A stretch of 64,000 nucleotides of DNA from CALBPI01 sp045110335 (lineage in GTDB: Bacteria > Pseudomonadota > Gammaproteobacteria > Steroidobacterales > Woeseiaceae). A model generated the notes under the pieces. That model was not told where the DNA came from. It saw only the letters and a program-made list of their open reading frames with translations, and did no database searches. Shown here in pieces: positions 7,945 to 16,450 of the stretch (position 1 is its first letter; each line of letters opens with the position of its first letter). The DNA is taken from the NCBI GenBank assembly GCA_045110335.1, contig JBGCGB010000005.1, forward strand, positions 10,612 to 74,611, in the 5' to 3' direction. The translations under genes were made by a program, and so were the position numbers.

Positions 7945-8679
7945 TCAGGTCAGATAGAATCCCATCTTGACGCCAGCCAGCTCAACGATATCGTTGTCTG
8001 AGAGTTTTCTCGCCTGACCGGTTAGTGCTTCGCCGTTAACCGCAGGGGAGTCGCCTTCCTTGCCGCTTTCGACGTGGACGATGAAGAAACCCTCAGAGCG
8101 TCGCGTGATTGCTGCAACCTGAATGCCAGGGCGTCCCAGCGTGGTCAGCGCCTTGCTCAGCTCCAATTCACGACCGGCAAAGTTACCGGACAAGACCTGT
8201 AGCTTCGCGGTTGGCAGCGCCGTAGGTTTCTCCATAATGGCCGACGTTTCCGTCGCTTTGGTGCTGGAGTGATCCTCATCGTTAGATGATTTTTCCAGAG
8301 CCTCGGCAGCCGCTTTGATCTTTTCCGGATCCGGACGTGTCTGCGAGATCACCATGGTTGCTTCGAACTCTTCCTGCTCCGGATCTGCCGATTGGGCGTC
8401 AACATAGCGCAGTTGATGATGACCAATGGTGATGGTGTCACCATGCTGCAACGCATGTTTCTTAATCAGTTTACCCGCGACATAGGTGCCGTTGGTGCTG
8501 TTGAGATCTTCGAGGAAGGAATCGTTCAGAATATTGATGATCAGACAGTGGTGACCACTGACTGATGGATTGTCGATGCGGACATCGTTATCCGGCAAGC
8601 GCCCGATTGTGTAACGCTCTTTCGTCATATTGTACTCTGCGAGTACCTGATCACCCAGGCTTAGTACCAGCCGTGCCAT
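7945..8679 (-). CDS. Double FHA-domain phosphothreonine-binding protein
   Basis: A 244-residue cytoplasmic protein. The N-terminal FHA domain (about residues 20-95) has the full phosphothreonine site: YTIGRLPDNDVRIDNPSVSGHH followed by LEDLNSTNGTYVAGKLI. A linker rich in Ser/Asp/Lys carries several threonines (a possible kinase target, ATMVISQTRPDPE). The C-terminal 80 residues resemble a second, degenerate FHA fold (TTLGRPGIQVAAITRR, then PAVNGEALTGQARKL) with the core Ser/His positions lost. It is last in the kinase-phosphatase-FHA operon, so it most likely reads phosphothreonines made by the upstream kinase. Targets unknown. Confidence 0.85.
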   Translation of the reverse strand: MARLVLSLGDQVLAEYNMTKERYTIGRLPDNDVRIDNPSVSGHHCLIINILNDSFLEDLNSTNGTYVAGKLIKKHALQHGDTITIGHHQLRYVDAQSADPEQEEFEATMVISQTRPDPEKIKAAAEALEKSSNDEDHSSTKATETSAIMEKPTALPTAKLQVLSGNFAGRELELSKALTTLGRPGIQVAAITRRSEGFFIVHVESGKEGDSPAVNGEALTGQARKLSDNDIVELAGVKMGFYLT

Positions 8680-8751
8680 AGTCTTATCACTTCTTTAAAT
8701 TGAAAATCATGAGTGCTCGATATCATTCCGGGCACTACCCCAATACTTCTT

Positions 8752-9582
8752 CTAATTCCTACCAAACAGCTTGCCGATTTTCTTCAGCAGGCTTGTCTTA
8801 GCCGGAAACGATTCTTTTACTTGCGCCAGCATGACCGAGATATTATCTCTACCGCCGTGCTCATTCGCGAGCTTAATCAATTGCTTAGCGGCGACTTCTA
8901 GGTTATCACTAAACGTGGTTATAGTTAAGTGTATATCGTCGTCCTCAACCATGTCCGGTAAGCCGTCTGAGCAAAGCAAGTAAATATCGCCGACTTCGAC
9001 GTCAACTTCCTGTATTTCTACTTCAACTTGCGATTCAACGCCTAGCGCCCGCGTCACATAATTGCGGTTTGTTGATCTTTGCGCTTCCTCTTCCGAGTAA
9101 AAGCCCCGATCTATCAGCTCTTGGAGCAAAGAATGATCCAATGTGACCTGCGAAAGTTCGCCGCCACGCATCCGGTAAAGCCGCGAATCGCCCACATGCG
9201 CGATCGATAGACGGTTGTCGTAGAACAAGCCGCAAACAATGGTGGTGCCCATGCCCTCACATTGAGGTTGGCTTTGAGCGGTTTGATGAATGATCTTGTT
9301 CGCTCGCCGGACGCCGTCGCGAAGGACAATAGTCTGGCGCATGAAGCCGGTCGTGCTTTCGACGTCTCCACGTTTTTCGCGCATCATCGAATCGCTGAGC
9401 AGGCCATAGACGGTTTTGACAGCAATACCACTAGCGACTTCGCCAGCATTATAGCCCCCCATACCATCGGCCAAAACAAGCAACCCTGCTTCCGAGTTCG
9501 TGGCGATCGCATCTTCATTGTGATCACGTACACGCCCGGTATCGGTGAGCGCTGAGAATTTGATTTTGCCTTTTATTGTCAT
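8752..9582 (-). CDS. PP2C-family protein serine/threonine phosphatase
   Basis: A 276-residue metal-dependent phosphatase that dephosphorylates Ser/Thr residues. PP2C motifs in order: DTGRVRDHNEDA (residues 11-22, metal Asp), LLVLADGMGGYNAGEVAS (metal Asp/Gly), GTTIVCGLF, IAHVGDSRLYR, YLLCSDGLPDMV, and GGRDNISVMLAQV at the end. This is the bacterial Stp/PrpC type with a short C-terminal tail and no membrane segment. It lies 13 nt downstream of the CHASE2 kinase gene, so it is the likely antagonist of that kinase. Confidence 0.94.
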   Translation of the reverse strand: MTIKGKIKFSALTDTGRVRDHNEDAIATNSEAGLLVLADGMGGYNAGEVASGIAVKTVYGLLSDSMMREKRGDVESTTGFMRQTIVLRDGVRRANKIIHQTAQSQPQCEGMGTTIVCGLFYDNRLSIAHVGDSRLYRMRGGELSQVTLDHSLLQELIDRGFYSEEEAQRSTNRNYVTRALGVESQVEVEIQEVDVEVGDIYLLCSDGLPDMVEDDDIHLTITTFSDNLEVAAKQLIKLANEHGGRDNISVMLAQVKESFPAKTSLLKKIGKLFGRN

Positions 9583-9595
9583 CGTCTAATTATTG

Positions 9596-11737
9596 TTATT
9601 CGTTAACAGCGCGACCGAACAGCACGGAGACACACTCTCTAAGCGCAAACGCCATATCGTTGCCGTCGGTAAATCGATTTTCAGATTGTTTTGCCAGCGC
9701 CTTTTCCATAAACGCATCGAGTGCAGGCGGCAAGCCTTGTCGAAGGCTCGTGACGGGCGCTGGTGTTTTCTCCGCAATTGCCGTCATGAGTTCAGCGATG
9801 GTCTTGCCTTGGAAGGGCACTTCCCCAGTTAGTAGCTCGTATAGGGTAACACCAAGTGAAAACAAGTCCGAGCTTCCCGTCACAGCATCGCCACGGGCTT
9901 GTTCGGGCGACATGTAGGAGGGTGTGCCTAAGATAATGCCGGTTTGAGTGCGCTCGGCATCGATGAGTTTGGCGACACCGAAGTCCGTGATTTTGACCGA
10001 TTCGGTTTGCGGGTCAAGTAACAGGTTCGCCGGTTTGATATCCCGATGAACGACGTGTTCGCCGTGCGCGTAATCCAGGGCTTCGGCGATGCTGATCCCC
10101 AATTGCAGAACGGTGAGGGGATCCAGCAGGGCATCGGCGGGCGTGTGTTCGGTTAACTGAATACCCGGAACATATTCCATCGCAATAAAGCCCAGTGCAT
10201 TTTCCTCACCTGAATCGTATACCGCAGTAATTCCCGGGTGTGTTAGACGGCCGGCCGATTCGGCCTCCTGAAAGAACCGCGAGCGCATTTCGACCATGAC
10301 CGCTTCATTATCGTATTTCTTGAAAGAAACAATCTTCAATGCGATGAGGCGATTGATGCGCGGGTCGCGGCCAAGGAATACGCCGCCCATGGCACCTTTG
10401 CCTAGTGGGCGCAGCACTTCGTAGCGTCCCAGTTTAGCTGGGATCTCTGCCGGTATGGACGCTCTTTTGTTGAATTCTGACTGTTGTCCTTCGGTCGGTG
10501 CAGAAGCTTGATCGTTACGGCCCATGTAGGCAAACACTGCTCGTGCCTGCTCCGATTGACCGCGCTTTTCAAATGCGATGGCCAGTTTGTAGAGTGTAGG
10601 TACGAGTGACGGATCGGGCGGGCAATGACGAAGTACACGAAACGCCGCATCCAGTTTGCCGGTGCGAAGATAGCGAACACCGGTTCTGAAACTCTCGCGC
10701 CGATTGGATGCGCGATCTGGTGTTAGCCAGAAGCAGATCGCAAACCCAGACAACAAGGCAAGCAGCGGTCTTAAGGCATCGATTTGTAGCGCAAAGCTGT
10801 TGGCGAGGAGCCATTGCCCGACTAACGTAAACAAGGTGAGTGTCGCCGCAGCGATCGCAATCATCTTGCGAGATTCCCGCCAAACAGCGGAAACCAGAAC
10901 AAACATGCCGACGGCAATGATGAGCCAGCTCAGTGTGGTTGCCCACTTCGGTTGCAGAAGGACTTCGCCGCTGGCTAATGCCGAGTTCATTTGTCCAAAG
11001 CGAATCAGTCGGGCTGCAACGAAATCGCCTTGCCGTGCATCAACACTGCCTAATTGGCCGACATAAATATGTTTGTTAGCTACGGCGTCATCGACTTCTC
11101 GATCGGGCTTAGCGAGCAGCGCCGTCGTGGTAATAGGCTCGAGCACCGGTACACGCTTACTGATCAATCGGGCATCCGGTTGTTCGTAGATCGCGCTGTT
11201 ATATTGGCGCCAGTTCTCATTCGGCAGTAACGGCAGCAGTGCTGCACTGCTGCGCATCGTGTTACCGCTGAGCTTCCACGCCTGCAGGCCACGATGTTGT
11301 TCGCTGCTTCTGCGAGGCAGCGCGGCATGGCCGATGCCCCGAGCGGCCGCGCGTGCTTCGGGGTCGCTGCCCACTTTGTCTGCATTGAATGCATCGGTCA
11401 GATAAAGAGAGCCGTGATATCGAATGGCTTCTATCAAGTCATCATCGGCGCCGATGACGGGGTCGATGACGGTGACGCTGCGTGCCCGGTCGAGTTTATT
11501 GATCAGGCGCTTCAAAAGCGCGTTGTTATCTAAGTCTTCTGGAGACACGGCGACCAGAATGGGTTGGTGCCTTTGTTGTATCTCTGCAGTGGGCGTTGTC
11601 ATGCTGCGTAGCGCGAGGTCGAGTTTTTCGAACCACGCACTAGCCGGACCGAAACTTAGCGTCGCCGGCAGAAGCACGAACACGCATACGGCCAGTTGAA
11701 TCTGTCGCCCAAGCGGAATTGAGAACTTAGTCTTCAT
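9596..11737 (-). CDS. Membrane Ser/Thr protein kinase with N-terminal CHASE2-like sensor
   Basis: A 713-residue Hanks-type kinase. An N-terminal membrane anchor (12-30) leads into a periplasmic CHASE2-like region (about 35-260, ILVAVSPEDLDN, SVTVIDPVIGADDDLIEAI, VYVGQLG-like strand). Three membrane helices (266-286, 291-311, 322-338) and a short TPR-like stretch (350-410) come next. The kinase domain starts near 439, with glycine loop GKGAMGGV (444-451), Lys468, HRDIKPANLLLD (HRD 564-566), DFG (585-587) and GTPSYMSPEQA. All catalytic residues are intact. First gene of an operon with a PP2C phosphatase and an FHA protein; divergent from radA. The signal sensed is unknown. Confidence 0.92.
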   Translation of the reverse strand: MKTKFSIPLGRQIQLAVCVFVLLPATLSFGPASAWFEKLDLALRSMTTPTAEIQQRHQPILVAVSPEDLDNNALLKRLINKLDRARSVTVIDPVIGADDDLIEAIRYHGSLYLTDAFNADKVGSDPEARAAARGIGHAALPRRSSEQHRGLQAWKLSGNTMRSSAALLPLLPNENWRQYNSAIYEQPDARLISKRVPVLEPITTTALLAKPDREVDDAVANKHIYVGQLGSVDARQGDFVAARLIRFGQMNSALASGEVLLQPKWATTLSWLIIAVGMFVLVSAVWRESRKMIAIAAATLTLFTLVGQWLLANSFALQIDALRPLLALLSGFAICFWLTPDRASNRRESFRTGVRYLRTGKLDAAFRVLRHCPPDPSLVPTLYKLAIAFEKRGQSEQARAVFAYMGRNDQASAPTEGQQSEFNKRASIPAEIPAKLGRYEVLRPLGKGAMGGVFLGRDPRINRLIALKIVSFKKYDNEAVMVEMRSRFFQEAESAGRLTHPGITAVYDSGEENALGFIAMEYVPGIQLTEHTPADALLDPLTVLQLGISIAEALDYAHGEHVVHRDIKPANLLLDPQTESVKITDFGVAKLIDAERTQTGIILGTPSYMSPEQARGDAVTGSSDLFSLGVTLYELLTGEVPFQGKTIAELMTAIAEKTPAPVTSLRQGLPPALDAFMEKALAKQSENRFTDGNDMAFALRECVSVLFGRAVNE

Positions 11738-11847
11738 AAACGCCGGAAAGTTTAGGATTTTCCTCAGTAATTTAATGCGAAACAGTTAGCACTTTGGCGT
11801 ATTCTGTTAAACCTTTTTTTGATCGATAAAATGAGAACGGGTTCACA

Positions 11848-13221
11848 ATGGCCAAGAGTTCGACACGTTATGCCTGCCGTGAGTGCGGCGCTGTCTCTGC
11901 CAAATGGCAAGGCCAATGCGCTGATTGTGGTGAATGGAATTCGCTGGAAGAAATGTCGCGGGTCGAAACGGCGGCGCGCAGCAGCGCAAAGCGGACCGGA
12001 TACGCAGGCGATCAGAGTGTGGCCAAGCTGGCGGAGTTGGCGGTTTCGCCCGAAGAGCAGCGCGGTCGGCGTCGGTCCGGCTTTGATGAGTTTGATCGAG
12101 TCCTTGGTGGCGGTGTCGTCGATGGCGCTGTCGCTCTGCTCGGTGGGGATCCGGGCGTTGGCAAGTCCACTTTGCTACTTCAAGTCGCCGCCAATCTTGC
12201 ACAAGATGCGTCGGTCCTCTACGTCACCGGTGAGGAAAGTGTCGGACAAGTCGCGGCACGTGCCCGCCGGTTGGGCGTGGCGGACAGACCTCTGACGTTG
12301 CTCGCAGAGACTTCGGTAGAAACCATCATCGCGACGGCATCTGCTCAACGCACGACAGTTTTGGTCGTCGATTCAATGCAAACACTGGTTGCAGATCAGC
12401 AAACAGGCGCCGCCGGAGCGGTGTCCCAATTGCGCGAGTGCGTTGGTGCATTGACGCGTTTCGCCAAAACGTCGGGTGTCAGCGTATTCATCGTTGGCCA
12501 TGTGACCAAAGAAGGGGTCATTGCCGGTCCGCGTGTGGTCGAACATATGGTCGATACCGTGCTGTATTTTGAAAGTGATCCGGGCAGTCGATTCAGTATT
12601 GTTCGTGCGGTCAAGAATCGCTTCGGCGCGGCTAGCGAAATGGGCATGTTCGCGATGCAAGAGGATGGATTTCATGAGGTGTCCAATCCGTCAGCGATGT
12701 TCTTGTCTCGCGACGATGTCAGTGTTGCCGGCAGTATCGTGACGATCACCTGGGAGGGCAGTAGGCCCGTATTGATCGAAGTACAGGCGCTGGTTGCTGA
12801 CGCTCATGGCGGGCATCCGAGGAGGCTGGCACAGGGTGTGGATCAAAACCGGTTGTCGCTATTGCTGGCGGTCCTGCAGCGGCACGGCGGCCTATCACTC
12901 GCTGGTGAGGATGTGTTTGTTAACGTGGTTGGCGGCATTAGGATTTCTGAGACAGCCGGAGACTTGCCGGCGCTGCTGGCGACGGTATCCAGTTTCCGGG
13001 ATCGTCCGCTTAGCCCGCGGCTAGCGAGCTTCGGAGAGCTTGGGTTAGCCGGTGAAGTTCGTCCGGTTCGTTATGGAGAAGAGCGATTGCGTGAAGCTGC
13101 CAAACAAGGTTTTGATCGCGCCATCGTTCCCAAAGCTAACGTGCCGCGTAAAAAGATCGCGGGGCTCGATGTGGTCGCCGTGTCGCGGCTGGACGAGGCG
13201 TTGCATGCTGCTTTTGACTAA
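11848..13221 (+). CDS. radA: DNA repair/branch-migration protein RadA
   Basis: A RecA-related helicase assisting recombination intermediates. The N-terminal zinc finger uses C10, C13, C24 and C27 (YACRECG and GQCADCGEW). Walker A is GGDPGVGKST (about 99-108), Walker B VLVVDSMQTL, and the RadA signature KNRFGAASEMGMF follows. The C-terminal Lon-protease-like domain ends with the motif FDRAIVPKANVPRKK. 457 residues is typical. It is divergent from the kinase operon and converges on the CBS-domain gene with a 13-nt gap. Confidence 0.97.
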   Translation: MAKSSTRYACRECGAVSAKWQGQCADCGEWNSLEEMSRVETAARSSAKRTGYAGDQSVAKLAELAVSPEEQRGRRRSGFDEFDRVLGGGVVDGAVALLGGDPGVGKSTLLLQVAANLAQDASVLYVTGEESVGQVAARARRLGVADRPLTLLAETSVETIIATASAQRTTVLVVDSMQTLVADQQTGAAGAVSQLRECVGALTRFAKTSGVSVFIVGHVTKEGVIAGPRVVEHMVDTVLYFESDPGSRFSIVRAVKNRFGAASEMGMFAMQEDGFHEVSNPSAMFLSRDDVSVAGSIVTITWEGSRPVLIEVQALVADAHGGHPRRLAQGVDQNRLSLLLAVLQRHGGLSLAGEDVFVNVVGGIRISETAGDLPALLATVSSFRDRPLSPRLASFGELGLAGEVRPVRYGEERLREAAKQGFDRAIVPKANVPRKKIAGLDVVAVSRLDEALHAAFD

Positions 13222-13234
13222 GCGGTGATCTCGC

Positions 13235-14506
13235 CTAAGCGTTCCGTTCGCCTCCGCGGCGTTGTAGCTTGGCTTCAAGTACCATGTTTTCGTTGCTATC
13301 GATCACTTTAATATCGTAGTGATCGATCGATAAGCTCACACCGGCCGGCGGAATGGTTTCCAGTTTCTCCTGGACCAATCCGTTAATTGTTTTGGCGCCG
13401 TCGGTGGGTAGAGTCCAATCCAGTTGTCTGTTGAGTTCGCGGACATGCACCGAACCATTGACGAGATAAGTGTCGGTTTCCACTTCGCGAATGGCCTCCG
13501 GATTTTCACCCGGGTCTGTGGTGAACTCTCCAACAATCTCTTCAAGAATATCTTCAAGCGTCACCATACCTTGAATATCACCATATTCATCCACCACCAA
13601 CGCCATGCGTGCTTTGCGTTTTTGAAACTGGATGAGCTGGACGCTAAGTGGCGTACCCTCTGGTACGAAATAAGGCTCGCCGACCGCATCGCGGATGAAT
13701 TGCTTCGAAACGGATTCACGGTTGCCCACGCGCGCTAAGCTGCGCAAATGTAGCAGCCCGACGATTCGATCAATATTGTCTTCATAGACGGGCAGGCGCG
13801 TATGCTCGCTCGATTCGATGACGCTGATAATTTCATCAAGATCATCATCGAGATCGATACCGATGATATCGTTGTGCGGCACCATGACATCGTCGACAGA
13901 TACCTTTTCCAGATCGAGGATGCCCGTCAGCATGCTGCGATACTTTCGCGAAATCAGCGCACCGGCTTCATTAACTACGGTCCGGAGTTCCTCATGGCTC
14001 AGCGCGTGACCTTCTACTTCGTTTTCGCGCACACCGAGCAGTCGTAACACCGTATTGGCCATGACATTGGTGAGCCAAACAAACGGATAGAGCAGCTTCA
14101 GCAACGGGTAGTAAATATACGCGGCGGGCATCGCGACGCGATCCGGGTGCAACGCCGCCAATGTCTTGGGTGCCACTTCAGCAAAAATCAAAACGACTAG
14201 CGTTAAGATACCAGTGCTGATCGCCACGGCGGCTTCTCCGCCTAACCGTTGCGCTATCAGTGTCACTAACGCAGCGGTCGTAAAGTTCACCGCGTTGTTG
14301 CCCAGTAAGATTAGCCCGATCAGGCGTTCGGGTTTTGACAGCAATGCTTCCGCGAGTTGGGCAGACTTCACGCCTGAGCGAGCTCGATGTCTAAGCCGGT
14401 ATCGGTTCAAACTCATCAAAGCAGTCTCGGTTCCCGAGAAGAATGCTGAGCAACAAAGTAAGCCCGCGACAATAGCAAATAGGACACTGAGTGGGATGTC
14501 ATCCAA
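13235..14506 (-). CDS. CNNM/CorC-HlyC family membrane protein with DUF21 and CBS domains
   Basis: A 423-residue protein of the CorB/YfjD type, proposed to be Mg/Co transport or efflux factors. The N-terminal DUF21 domain has about four membrane helices (FAIVAGLLCCSAFFSGTETALM near residue 10; AVAISTGILTLVVLIFAEVAPKT). A CBS pair (about 205-330) contains VDDVMVPHNDIIGID, RLPVYEDNIDRIVGLLHLR and MALVVDEYGDIQGMVTLEDI. The C-terminal CorC_HlyC domain holds DTYLVNGSVHVRELNR. The ExxAPK-like FAEVAPKTLAA motif of CNNM proteins is present. It lies upstream of, and close to, the ccsA-like gene, an arrangement common near ffh. Confidence 0.9.
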   Translation of the reverse strand: MDDIPLSVLFAIVAGLLCCSAFFSGTETALMSLNRYRLRHRARSGVKSAQLAEALLSKPERLIGLILLGNNAVNFTTAALVTLIAQRLGGEAAVAISTGILTLVVLIFAEVAPKTLAALHPDRVAMPAAYIYYPLLKLLYPFVWLTNVMANTVLRLLGVRENEVEGHALSHEELRTVVNEAGALISRKYRSMLTGILDLEKVSVDDVMVPHNDIIGIDLDDDLDEIISVIESSEHTRLPVYEDNIDRIVGLLHLRSLARVGNRESVSKQFIRDAVGEPYFVPEGTPLSVQLIQFQKRKARMALVVDEYGDIQGMVTLEDILEEIVGEFTTDPGENPEAIREVETDTYLVNGSVHVRELNRQLDWTLPTDGAKTINGLVQEKLETIPPAGVSLSIDHYDIKVIDSNENMVLEAKLQRRGGERNA

Positions 14507-14555
14507 AGCAGAGGTTCTCCGAGGCGTGCGAGCGTTCAGGTCTTACGCTAGCGCT

Positions 14556-15353
14556 TTAGCCCCATTGTTTACCAAGCATGAGTTCAAGCACGATTTTGCT
14601 ACCGAAATAGGCGAGCAGGAGAAACGCAAAACCCGCCAAGTATAAGTACAGCATTTGGCGCCCGCGCCAGCCGGAAACTCGTCGGCCGACAACCAGCACG
14701 CCAAAAATGGCAAGCGCAATTAATGTCAGGACGGTCTTATGTACAAGATGTTGCGCGAACAGGTTGTCAATAAAACCAAAGCCGGTAGCGACCGACAGTA
14801 GTAAGAAAACGAAGCCGGAAGTGGTTAGCATCGCCAGAAACTGCTCAGTGGCCATGAGCGGCGGTAAAAGGTTGGTCAATCGGGTCACTTTGGCCGCGCG
14901 CAATTGACGGTCTTGTGCCAAGGAGGCCATCGCTAAAATAGCGCCAGCTGCCAGAAAACTGTAGGCGACCAGTGAAAGCACAGCATGCAGTTTGATATGC
15001 CAGGGCAGTGCCGCGGATGGGTCCGAGGCCGCGAAATACTGCAGTGTCAGCATGGCTGCGCCGGCAGCGAACATCACCCCGCCTAGCGCGCGAAATCCGG
15101 GTTGTAGTGCGGCGAACAAGCCAATGACGGCGAAAAGCCACCCAAGTACACTAAGCACACCGGCCAGGCCAAGCCCGGAAGAAGGGTTGAGCAACACATT
15201 ATGCGCCAGTGCAGCGCCATGCAGCGCAATCGCAAGGGCGACAAGGGCGAGGAAGATGTTTCGCGTGCCATCTTTACCCTTTTCATCTGAAAACAGGGTC
15301 AGCAATGCTGCGGCAGAACCGATATAGGTCGCAAAAATTGTGAAGACAAACAC
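14556..15353 (-). CDS. CcsA/YpjD-like cytochrome c assembly membrane protein
   Basis: A 265-residue protein with eight predicted helices. The start is GTG at 15351-15353, preceded by GGAG 6 nt upstream. The conserved cytochrome-c-assembly features are LPWHIKLHAVLSLVAYSFLAAGA (first His pair region) and FAQHLVHKTVLTLIALAIFG with histidines that in CcsA/CcmC relatives coordinate haem. It lacks the WGAYW-type tryptophan-rich motif of true CcmC/CcmF, as expected for YpjD. It normally neighbours ffh and the CorC-type gene in gammaproteobacteria, as here, with an MBL gene inserted between. Exact function unproven. Confidence 0.85.
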   Translation of the reverse strand: MFVFTIFATYIGSAAALLTLFSDEKGKDGTRNIFLALVALAIALHGAALAHNVLLNPSSGLGLAGVLSVLGWLFAVIGLFAALQPGFRALGGVMFAAGAAMLTLQYFAASDPSAALPWHIKLHAVLSLVAYSFLAAGAILAMASLAQDRQLRAAKVTRLTNLLPPLMATEQFLAMLTTSGFVFLLLSVATGFGFIDNLFAQHLVHKTVLTLIALAIFGVLVVGRRVSGWRGRQMLYLYLAGFAFLLLAYFGSKIVLELMLGKQWG

Positions 15354-15506
15354 AGAAACTCCGAGTGGGCTGCCATACCGTGCCCATCAAGCGAGAATAA
15401 TCGCATAAGCAGCGCGGCTTGATAAGTCTGGTTTCCATTCTTGGCAAGTTTGCCGGTAAGGCCTCGGGCTAGGATTCCCGACGTCGCTAACGGATACGGT
15501 TGGGTT

Positions 15507-16274
15507 ATGGACATAAGAGTGCTGGGATGCAGCGGTGGGATCGGCGGTGGCGCGCGGACCTCGGCGATGCTGATAGATGCCGATATCCTGTTGGATGCGG
15601 GTACGGGCGTGGGTGATTTGCCGCTGGCCGATCTTCGTCATATCCGTCATGTGTTTCTCACGCATGCGCATTTGGATCATGTCGCCGGGTTGCCGTTCCT
15701 GATTGATAGCGTCTTCGATGCGCGAATCGGCGATCCGCTCGTGGTTTATGGTCGTAGCGAAACTTTGGCAACGGTCCAAAAACATATTTTCAATTGGGAG
15801 ATTTGGCCCGATTTTGCGCAACTCCCAGATCTGCATAACCCGGTGATTCGCTATCAGGCCCTGGAGCCCGGCCAGATGGTTGAAGTGTCTGGACGGTTTT
15901 TTCATGCGGTTGATGTGCGGCATTCGGTGCCGGCGCAAGGTTATTGTATTAGCCATGAAGGCGGCGTGTTTGCGGTCAGCGGTGATACGGCGACCAACAA
16001 TACATTGTGGCCACTACTGAATTCGCTGCCCGAGTTGAAAGCGTTAGTCGTCGAAGTTTCTTTTCCCGATGAGCAAGCGGCACTGGCTAAGGCGGCGGGT
16101 CATTACTGCCCGCGAACGTTAGCGGCAGATTTGATCAAGTTGGATCATGAGCCGGAGATTTGGCTGACTGCAATGAAACCTGGCGACGAAGCGGTTATTT
16201 TCGAGCAGGTTCAGGCCGCAATTCCGGCGAGAGATGTCAGCATGCTTCAGAAGGGCGCTTCACTCAAAATTTAG
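15507..16274 (+). CDS. Metallo-beta-lactamase-fold hydrolase, 3',5'-cyclic nucleotide phosphodiesterase-like
   Basis: A 255-residue cytoplasmic enzyme. The start ATG at 15507 yields MDIRVLGCSGGIGGG, matching the family's N-terminal strand; a longer upstream frame is ignored. The metal motif HAHLDH is at 53-58, with SGDTATNN and a later LTAMKPGDE supplying further ligands (VRHSVPAQGYCI His). The GTGVGDL stretch after the second strand is typical of class II cAMP phosphodiesterases and relatives. Divergent from the ccsA-like gene and 176 nt upstream of ffh. Substrate specificity cannot be read from the sequence; other MBL phosphodiesterases remain possible. Confidence 0.8.
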   Translation: MDIRVLGCSGGIGGGARTSAMLIDADILLDAGTGVGDLPLADLRHIRHVFLTHAHLDHVAGLPFLIDSVFDARIGDPLVVYGRSETLATVQKHIFNWEIWPDFAQLPDLHNPVIRYQALEPGQMVEVSGRFFHAVDVRHSVPAQGYCISHEGGVFAVSGDTATNNTLWPLLNSLPELKALVVEVSFPDEQAALAKAAGHYCPRTLAADLIKLDHEPEIWLTAMKPGDEAVIFEQVQAAIPARDVSMLQKGASLKI

Positions 16275-16450
16275 CGCCCCGTCACGGTGGCGCCAAGTTG
16301 CCATTTGCCAATTTCATCCGAACCGGCATTCCTCATTGCTCGCTATTGTTATGCGGCATTCGCGTTACAAGCAGGATGAGGGCTTTTATCGCTCATCGGC
16401 AGCGGCTGCGCTATTATTAAGCACTTAATAGATTGCCAGGACTAACAAGC

